Shown: positions 59,374 to 64,000 of the stretch, one piece after another
Position numbering within the stretch: position 1 is the first letter of the stretch
Layout: each line of letters opens with the position of its first letter
DNA from: Amycolatopsis sp.
GTDB lineage: Bacteria; Actinomycetota; Actinomycetes; Mycobacteriales; Pseudonocardiaceae
Reading direction: 5' to 3'
Length of the DNA: 64,000 nt
Assembly (NCBI RefSeq): GCF_025464955.1
Contig: NZ_JAODNM010000072.1
Location: 57,900-121,899 of the forward strand
Position numbers and translations under genes: made by a program
The notes under the pieces: generated by a model
What the model saw: the letters and a program-made list of their open reading frames with translations, nothing else
Told to the model about the DNA's origin: nothing
The model's database searches: none

Positions 59374-59835
59374 ATCAGCCGAGCGAAAGCCGCTGCCGCA
59401 TCGGCCCAGAGATTCGAGCCGGTACCGCTGACCGACGGAGTCGGCTACCAGCTGGCCCGCGCCGGCGGCCGGTCCATCCGCGATCTCAACCGGGCCCTGC
59501 AGCCGTTCGGGATGCGGAGCCGGCACTACACCGTGCTGGTCATCTCCGCCGAGTCCACCGGCCGCTCACAACGAGGCCTCAGCGAGTTGCTGGGCATCGA
59601 TCCCAGCGCGGTCGTCGCGATCGTCGACGACCTGGTGCGCGATGGGCTCGTCCAACGGGACCCCGACCCCGACGACCGCCGCGCCCGGCTCATCGTCGCC
59701 ACCGACGCCGGCCGCGCGCGCGTCACCGAGGCCCGCGCGCTCGCCGATGCCGTCGACGACGAACTCATGTCCGAATTGGACCCGGCGGAACGGGAGCTCC
59801 TCGTCGATCTGCTCCGGCGCGTCACCCGGGAATGA
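59374..59835 (+). CDS. MarR-family regulator, start codon uncertain
   Basis: MarR winged helix: LLGIDPSAVVAIVDDLVRDG as recognition region and VQRDPDPDDRRARLIVATDAG as wing, with helix 1 at RAGGRSIRDLNRALQPFG. Protein-like sequence begins just after a perfect GAGGAG (59363-59368), but no ATG, GTG or TTG occurs in frame between the stop at 59335 and the ATG at 59512. That later ATG would delete helix 1. Position 59374 is an ATC at ideal spacing. A rare start or a sequence error is likely. Inferred regulator of the divergent catabolic operon. Confidence 0.7.
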   Translation: MSRAKAAAASAQRFEPVPLTDGVGYQLARAGGRSIRDLNRALQPFGMRSRHYTVLVISAESTGRSQRGLSELLGIDPSAVVAIVDDLVRDGLVQRDPDPDDRRARLIVATDAGRARVTEARALADAVDDELMSELDPAERELLVDLLRRVTRE

Positions 59836-59884
59836 TCCGAACGGCTCAGCCGAGACGGCCGGTCAGCGGTTCGGGCGCCTTCAC

Positions 59885-60835
59885 TCAGCCGTCGGCGTCG
59901 TTGCCCGTGCGGAGATCGCCGGGAATGAGTTCGAGGAGCTGGTCGCGGCGCAACGGCAGGTCGAGCAGGCTGAGCTTGATCCGGCTGCGGCTGGCGTGCT
60001 CGCCCGCGGCGAACCGGACAACCTGCGAGGCGTCCTCCCGCAGATACGCCGTCAGCACGCCGTCCGGCGCCAGCTGACCCGCCGAGGTGCCGTCGATGTC
60101 GACCTCCACCGGCGCGCTTTCCGCGGCCACGTGGATCGAGATCCGGTCCTCGGCCCCGAGGACCACCGCCCGGCTGATGCCCGCCATCGGCGCCACCGGG
60201 GTCACCACGACCACCGAAGCGGACGGGGACACCACCGGACCGCCTGCTGCGTAGTTGTACGCCGTCGACCCGCTCGGCGTGGACAGCACCAGCGCGTCAC
60301 ACTTGTAGTAACCGTACTGGAGGCCGTTGACGGTCAGATCGACCGAAACCGCGCCGGCCCGGCCCGTGCTCGCGAGCACGATGTCGTTGAACCCCACGGA
60401 CTGCGACGGCGTCGCGCCTGCCCACTCGGCGTCAAGGCAGCTGTGCGCTTCGATGGTGAAGTCGCCGTCGATCAGCCGAGCCAGGGAGTCCTCGAGCGTC
60501 GCCGGGGTGACCTCGACGAGGAAGCCCAGGTTGCCGTGGTTGATGCCGAGCACCGGCACCGGACGGGCGATGACCAGCCGCATCGCGCCCAGCATGGTGC
60601 CATCCCCGCCGAGGGCGAGCAGCCCGCTCACCCTGGCGACGAACTCGTCGTCGGGCAGGGTTTCGACCTCCGGGGTGACCCGGTCGCGGTCCTGCTCCCT
60701 GGCAACGACCTGAACGGAATGGCTCGCCGCCCACGCGATGATCTTGGCCACGGAATCGTCCACCGGCTTGGTCGGATGGACGACCAGACCGAGGGCGGAA
60801 ATCTCCGACTTACCGTCCGGGTTGTGCAGCTTCAC
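59885..60835 (-). CDS. nadK: NAD kinase (NADK/PpnK family)
   Basis: The protein has 316 residues from a GTG at 60835 with weak SD. Family motifs: LGLVVHPTKPVDDSV, the GGDGTMLGAMR phosphate-binding loop near residue 76, NHGNLGFLVEVTP, the conserved FNDIVLAS (Asp variant of the NE/D motif) and CDALVLSTPSGSTAYNYAAGGP. It phosphorylates NAD to NADP. Actinomycetes often have two NAD kinases; which copy this is cannot be judged here. Stands alone. Confidence 0.88.
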   Translation of the reverse strand: MKLHNPDGKSEISALGLVVHPTKPVDDSVAKIIAWAASHSVQVVAREQDRDRVTPEVETLPDDEFVARVSGLLALGGDGTMLGAMRLVIARPVPVLGINHGNLGFLVEVTPATLEDSLARLIDGDFTIEAHSCLDAEWAGATPSQSVGFNDIVLASTGRAGAVSVDLTVNGLQYGYYKCDALVLSTPSGSTAYNYAAGGPVVSPSASVVVVTPVAPMAGISRAVVLGAEDRISIHVAAESAPVEVDIDGTSAGQLAPDGVLTAYLREDASQVVRFAAGEHASRSRIKLSLLDLPLRRDQLLELIPGDLRTGNDADG

Positions 60836-61047
60836 CTGATCATCATAGGCAGCGCGGCGCCCCGGCCGGTATTCGCCGATGGCTGGATGCACACTGAAAA
60901 AACGGCGGTCTCCGGTGCACTTTCGCGGGCTGGAAGGTGCCATGCTGGACAGACGCCATCTGGACCATACGTGGCGGGCCGGCTACCGGCGACGAGCCAA
61001 CCACTCGACGTCGTCGTAGGCCCGATCACGATGGGAGGCATCGCGTC

Positions 61048-61314
61048 ATGGTCATGGACGCGACAAAGCCCGCGCCGCCGCGCGCGTACCCCACGGTGGA
61101 CACCCGTTCGGCGCGCTTCGGCCTGCCCGCGGAGCTGTCGTGCCTGGTCGTCCGGGTCCAACCGGGCCGGGCGATGAGCGAAGCGGTGAGCGACCATCTC
61201 GCTCGCGGCTACGACATCGTCAACGTCGACGACGGCTGGGTGCTGCTGCGCAAGGTCGACGAACGGATAGCCCTGAGCACTCTCGACGCCGCGGCCAGTG
61301 CCTGCGGCTGGTAG
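61048..61314 (+). CDS. Small hypothetical protein
   Basis: The protein has 88 residues from the ATG at 61048, preceded by GGGAGG (61033-61038). MDATKPAPPRAYPTVDTRSA leads into ELSCLVVRVQPGRAMSEAVS, YDIVNVDDGWVLLRKVDER. The body looks like a single compact alpha/beta unit with one Cys pair (ELSCL and SACGW). No family recognised. Faces the DMT exporter gene, 10 bases apart, convergent. Confidence 0.6.
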   Translation: MVMDATKPAPPRAYPTVDTRSARFGLPAELSCLVVRVQPGRAMSEAVSDHLARGYDIVNVDDGWVLLRKVDERIALSTLDAAASACGW

Positions 61315-61324
61315 TCGCCGTCGA

Positions 61325-62212
61325 TTACGTTGATGCTGTTGATGCCCCCGTGAGCCCGTTGACGGCGTTCGCGGCGACGATGGCGGCGATCGCAAGCCAT
61401 TCGGCCCAGCCCAGTGTCTGCTTCAGCACGACAAGACCGACCACGGCGGCCAGCACCGGGTTGACGCTCATGAAGATCCCGAAGAACTGGGCGCGGACGC
61501 GGCGCAGAGCAGCCACGTCGGTCAGGAACGGAACGGCCGACGACAGGATCCCCGCCACGGCGGCGCACACGAGCGCCGCCGCCGTCGGCGGATGCCGGAC
61601 GAGCACGACGATCCCCACCGGGACGAACAGCAACGCGGACATCCCCGCTGCCGCGGCGGAGCCTTCGACACCCGGCAGCCGGCGTCCGATCACGCGGTTG
61701 AGCAGGATATAGGACGCCCAGCACACGGCGGCCAGCAAGCCCAGCCCGAGGCCGAGGTAGTCCGTCGACGGCTGCGGCCGCCCCAGCACGACGATGCCCG
61801 CGCCGGCGACCACCGCGCATACGACGTCCACCCGGCGACGCGACATCGCCAGCGCGACAGCCAGCGGCCCGAGGAACTCCAGTGTCACCGCGAGGCCGAG
61901 CCCCAGCCTGTCGACGGCCGTGTAGAGCGACAGGTTCATCGTGCCGAACACGAGCCCCAGCAGCAAAACCGGCCACCACTGCGCCCAGGTGAACGAGCGC
62001 ACCCGGGGACGGCCGATGCTCAGCAGCACGATTCCGGCGACCCATTGGCGCACCGCCACCACCCCGGCCGGGCCGATCACGGGGAACGCCAACGATCCGA
62101 CGGCCGCGCCGACCTGGTTGGACAGGCCGCTGCCGGTCATCATCGCGATCCCCACCCACCGCCGATGTCCGGCCGGGGCGCTGACGTACTGCTCCTGCGC
62201 TGTCGTCTGCAT
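61325..62212 (-). CDS. EamA/DMT-superfamily exporter (RhtA-like)
   Basis: The protein has 295 residues from the ATG at 62212. Ten hydrophobic segments in two EamA halves (for example VVAVRQWVAGIVLLSIGR; WWPVLLLGLVFGTMNLSLYT; LLAAVCWASYILLNRVIGRR). Drug/metabolite transporters of the RhtA type export amino acids such as homoserine and threonine or other small metabolites. It diverges from a LysR gene 68 bases away, which is a common regulator pairing. Exact substrate unknown. Confidence 0.85.
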   Translation of the reverse strand: MQTTAQEQYVSAPAGHRRWVGIAMMTGSGLSNQVGAAVGSLAFPVIGPAGVVAVRQWVAGIVLLSIGRPRVRSFTWAQWWPVLLLGLVFGTMNLSLYTAVDRLGLGLAVTLEFLGPLAVALAMSRRRVDVVCAVVAGAGIVVLGRPQPSTDYLGLGLGLLAAVCWASYILLNRVIGRRLPGVEGSAAAAGMSALLFVPVGIVVLVRHPPTAAALVCAAVAGILSSAVPFLTDVAALRRVRAQFFGIFMSVNPVLAAVVGLVVLKQTLGWAEWLAIAAIVAANAVNGLTGASTAST

Positions 62213-62280
62213 AGACCGAGGATGTGAGCCCGGCACGCTTTCGCAAAATGCATGACACGCGCGAGCTATACGCTTTGGTT

Positions 62281-63135
62281 ATGACTCTCGAGCTACGCCA
62301 GTTGCGTTGCCTCGTCGCGATCGTCGACGCCGGCACCTTCACCGACGCCGCGATCGATCTCGGTATCTCGCAGGCAGCCGTGTCACGCACCCTGGCCGCA
62401 CTGGAGACAGAACTGGGTGTCCGCCTGCTTCGACGCACTGCCCGGGAAGTCACGCTGACCGCGACCGGAGCACGCGTCCTCTCCCATGCCCGTCAGGTGC
62501 TGGCCGGCGCCGCCGAACTCGTCCGCGAAACGACCACCGGCCATACCCGGCTGCGCGTCGGGTACGCGTGGTCGGCGATGGGCCGCCACACGCTCGCCTT
62601 CCAACGCCGTTGGCCCGCCCTGCGCCCGGACACCGAACTGCACCTCGTCCGGACGAACTCCGCCACCGGCGGGCTCGCCGAAGGCGCGTGCGACGTCGCC
62701 GTCGTCCGCACCCCGCCCGACGAGCGGCGGTTCGACAGCGTCATCATCGGACTGGAGCGCCGTTTCTGCGCGATAGCCGCCGACGATGTCTGGGCGCGAC
62801 GACGTTCCCTACGCCTGGCCGAGATCAGCGAGCGCACCCTCCTCGTCGACCGGCGCACGGGCACGACCACCACGGACCTGTGGCCACCGCAAGCCGTTCC
62901 AGCGGTGGAGTACACCAACGACATCGACGACTGGCTCGGCGTCATCGCGGCAGGCAACGCCATCGGTGTCACCGCTGAAGCCACCGTCGCCCAGTATCCG
63001 AGACCAGGCGTCGTCTACCGGCCGCTCCGCGACGCGCCACCCATCGCCGTCCGGCTCGCCTGGTGGCACGACGACCCACACCCCGCGACCCCCGCCGCCG
63101 TAGAGCTCCTCACCGCGCTTTACCGGGATACGTGA
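62281..63135 (+). CDS. LysR-family regulator
   Basis: The protein has 284 residues from the ATG at 62281. LTTR helix-turn-helix at the N-terminus: LELRQLRCLVAIVDAGTFTD, then AAIDLGISQAAVSRTLAALE. The effector domain (about 90-284) begins TRLRVGYAWSAMGRHTLAFQ. Divergent from the DMT exporter gene, which it probably controls through the 68-base gap. Confidence 0.88.
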   Translation: MTLELRQLRCLVAIVDAGTFTDAAIDLGISQAAVSRTLAALETELGVRLLRRTAREVTLTATGARVLSHARQVLAGAAELVRETTTGHTRLRVGYAWSAMGRHTLAFQRRWPALRPDTELHLVRTNSATGGLAEGACDVAVVRTPPDERRFDSVIIGLERRFCAIAADDVWARRRSLRLAEISERTLLVDRRTGTTTTDLWPPQAVPAVEYTNDIDDWLGVIAAGNAIGVTAEATVAQYPRPGVVYRPLRDAPPIAVRLAWWHDDPHPATPAAVELLTALYRDT

Positions 63136-63246
63136 GCTGCGGTTCTGTTGGGTCGGTTCTGTTTTACAGCAGCAAGGACCGGGGCCAGGTGGGGATTCAT
63201 GGCGGCTTCGAGGGCCGGTTGCTTTGTGCTGGTGGTGTTTTCGGGT

Positions 63247-63326
63247 GACTGAAAGGGACTTTCCTTGCAGTCAACGCACGGATAACACCGTTCGCACTTC
63301 GCCACTCACGTTAAGCAACCGGCCTT
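63247..63326 (-). repeat. Dispersed ~80-bp repeat, copy 2 (inverted)
   Basis: Read on the minus strand it aligns with 27673-27752 at about 85% identity by eye, keeping GTTGCTTAACGTGA, TGCGAACGG, GTTATCCGTGCGTT and TCCCTTTC. It sits upstream of the DUF222/HNH gene. Function unknown; likely a family-specific intergenic element. Confidence 0.75.
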
Positions 63327-63459
63327 GTCCTCGTGGTGCATCAGTGAGTGACACGGCAAGCAGTTGCAGGAGACGAGCGGGCGCATTTTGTTGCTATGGC
63401 AGGCTTTCCGAATAACCGACGACTACGCCCCGCGATAGCGTGTATCACCTTAACGTGTT

Positions 63460-63475
63460 CCGAATGTACGTTCGA
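63460..63475. promoter_or_regulatory. SOS/LexA-like box upstream of the DUF222/HNH gene
   Basis: CCGAATGTACGTTCGA matches 10 of 12 defined positions of the actinobacterial LexA consensus TCGAAC-N4-GTTCGA. It is 20 bases before the GTG of the DUF222 gene. Mycobacterial 13E12/DUF222 genes are known to carry such boxes and to be DNA-damage induced. Confidence 0.6.
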
Positions 63476-63494
63476 TCCGTAGTAGAATAAAGGA

Positions 63495-64000
63495 GTGCCC
63501 GGCGTACCGACCACCCTCCCCGATCCCGCCGATATCCGGCGTGCCGATCCGGCGACGCTGGTCGACTACGCCCGGGCGATCACCCGGGAAATGAACCGGT
63601 ACACCGCGCTGCTGGGGCTCGTGGTCACCAAAACCGAAACCGACGGCATCAAGGCCACCCATCAGTACACCTCCGCGGTGCAGTGGCTGATGCATACGAC
63701 GGGGTTGTCCGAGCCTGCGGCGCGTCAGATCGTGGTCCGCGCCCGCGGCACCAACTCCTTGTACACCATCGACGGGACAGAGATCCCCGGTGTCGCACCG
63801 CTGACCGGTCTTGCGGCACTGGCCGGTGCTCTCACTCCTGCGCATGTGGACGTGATCGTGAAGACGATGACGGCGATGCCTGCGACGGTGTCGGAGGAGG
63901 ATCGGGTGGCGGCGGAGAAAATCCTCGTCAACCTCGCCGTCCACGCGTCACCGGTCGAGGTGAAGAAAGCCGGCGACCGGATCCTCGACACCCTCGACCC
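63495..64000 (+). CDS. DUF222 (13E12-repeat) protein, probable HNH endonuclease, 3' end cut by window
   Basis: The frame from a GTG at 63495 runs off the right edge with 168 visible residues. An in-frame TAG at 63483-63485 rules out starts further upstream. The DUF222 pattern is visible: TLVDYARAITREMNRYTALL, HTTGLSEPAARQIVVRARG, VAPLTGLAALAGALTPAHVD. Complete members end in an HNH nuclease domain, which would lie outside the window. AGGA abuts the GTG, so translation may be leaderless or weak. Such genes are repeated through actinobacterial genomes and behave as selfish or SOS-induced elements. Confidence 0.8.
   Translation, partial: MPGVPTTLPDPADIRRADPATLVDYARAITREMNRYTALLGLVVTKTETDGIKATHQYTSAVQWLMHTTGLSEPAARQIVVRARGTNSLYTIDGTEIPGVAPLTGLAALAGALTPAHVDVIVKTMTAMPATVSEEDRVAAEKILVNLAVHASPVEVKKAGDRILDTLD

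Larger units (their letters stand above)
63136..63494. other. Intergenic stretch with dispersed repeat and SOS-like box
   Basis: About 360 bases, lower GC than the surroundings. It contains copy 2 of the dispersed repeat (63247-63326) and an SOS/LexA-like box (63460-63475). No gene recognised; a minus-strand frame over the DUF222 gene is a shadow. Confidence 0.6.

Noticed and set aside
63450..63944. Minus-strand 164-codon frame over the DUF222 gene
   Set aside because: The plus strand has the recognisable DUF222 pattern and an SOS-like promoter; the minus frame is a shadow.

Overview
The window is high-GC DNA with many GTG starts, Shine-Dalgarno (SD)-led genes and frequent 4-base ATGA/GTGA gene overlaps. 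It looks like a chromosomal segment of an actinomycete of the Pseudonocardiales, most plausibly Amycolatopsis. The exo-glucosaminidase resembles CsxA, known from A. orientalis, and the hemQ/hemY/hemE-DUF3000-ribonuclease D order matches the mycobacterial and actinobacterial core arrangement.

Layout. 1-7.4 kb is core: a cut CaiB/BaiF gene, the haem genes hemQ-cgoX-hemE on the minus strand, then DUF3000, an orphan LuxR-type response regulator and ribonuclease D on the plus strand. 7.4-16.4 kb is a complete nitrogen-scavenging cluster. A TetR regulator diverges from an APC permease, followed by two DUF1989 'urea carboxylase-associated' proteins, a biotin-dependent carboxylase and allophanate hydrolase, nearly all translationally coupled. 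Because both DUF1989 subunits are present, guanidine is a better substrate guess than urea. 16.5-20 kb is a fadA-fadB beta-oxidation pair ending in a 21-bp-stem hairpin.

20.4-28.3 kb is an accessory island of small genes without an integrase. It holds an XRE regulator + CYTH pair with an operator inside its promoter, a three-gene cassette of unknowns, and a 29-codon Asp/Lys-rich peptide gene overlapping a gene for a protein-isoaspartate methyltransferase (PIMT)-like methyltransferase. It also holds a secreted protein, a helical protein, an excisionase-like HTH and a decayed short-chain dehydrogenase/reductase (SDR) gene. The peptide/methyltransferase pair is the best candidate here for an undescribed system, an aspartimide-type RiPP (imiditide-like).

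28.3-34.5 kb has CGNR zinc-finger regulators, DUF4436, a secreted beta-propeller protein, a luciferase-like oxidoreductase and a proline iminopeptidase. 34.5-45.2 kb is rich in secreted polysaccharide enzymes: GH75 chitosanase, PL7 lyase, GH18 chitinase, GH2 exo-glucosaminidase and GH8 glycosidase, the last preceded by a ROK-type operator. Homogentisate dioxygenase and an IclR regulator sit among them. Together the GH75, GH8, GH2 and GH18 enzymes could take chitosan and chitin to monomers.

45.4-50.6 kb holds small regulator/oxidoreductase modules, two with paired palindromic operators, and an ABM-truncated haemoglobin fusion. 51-55.1 kb is an arsenic resistance island: arsM-arsN fusion, two arsR, arsC, acr3 and arsI/cadI. 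55.4-59.8 kb is a four-gene minus-strand operon (acyl-CoA ligase, MaoC, amidohydrolase, SDR) diverging from a MarR regulator. 59.9-64 kb has an NAD kinase, a small protein, a DMT exporter with a LysR regulator, and the start of a DUF222/HNH gene with an SOS-like box.

Intergenic spaces carry at least two families of short palindromic repeats and one ~80-bp dispersed repeat. I saw no tRNA, rRNA, CRISPR array or intact insertion sequence.
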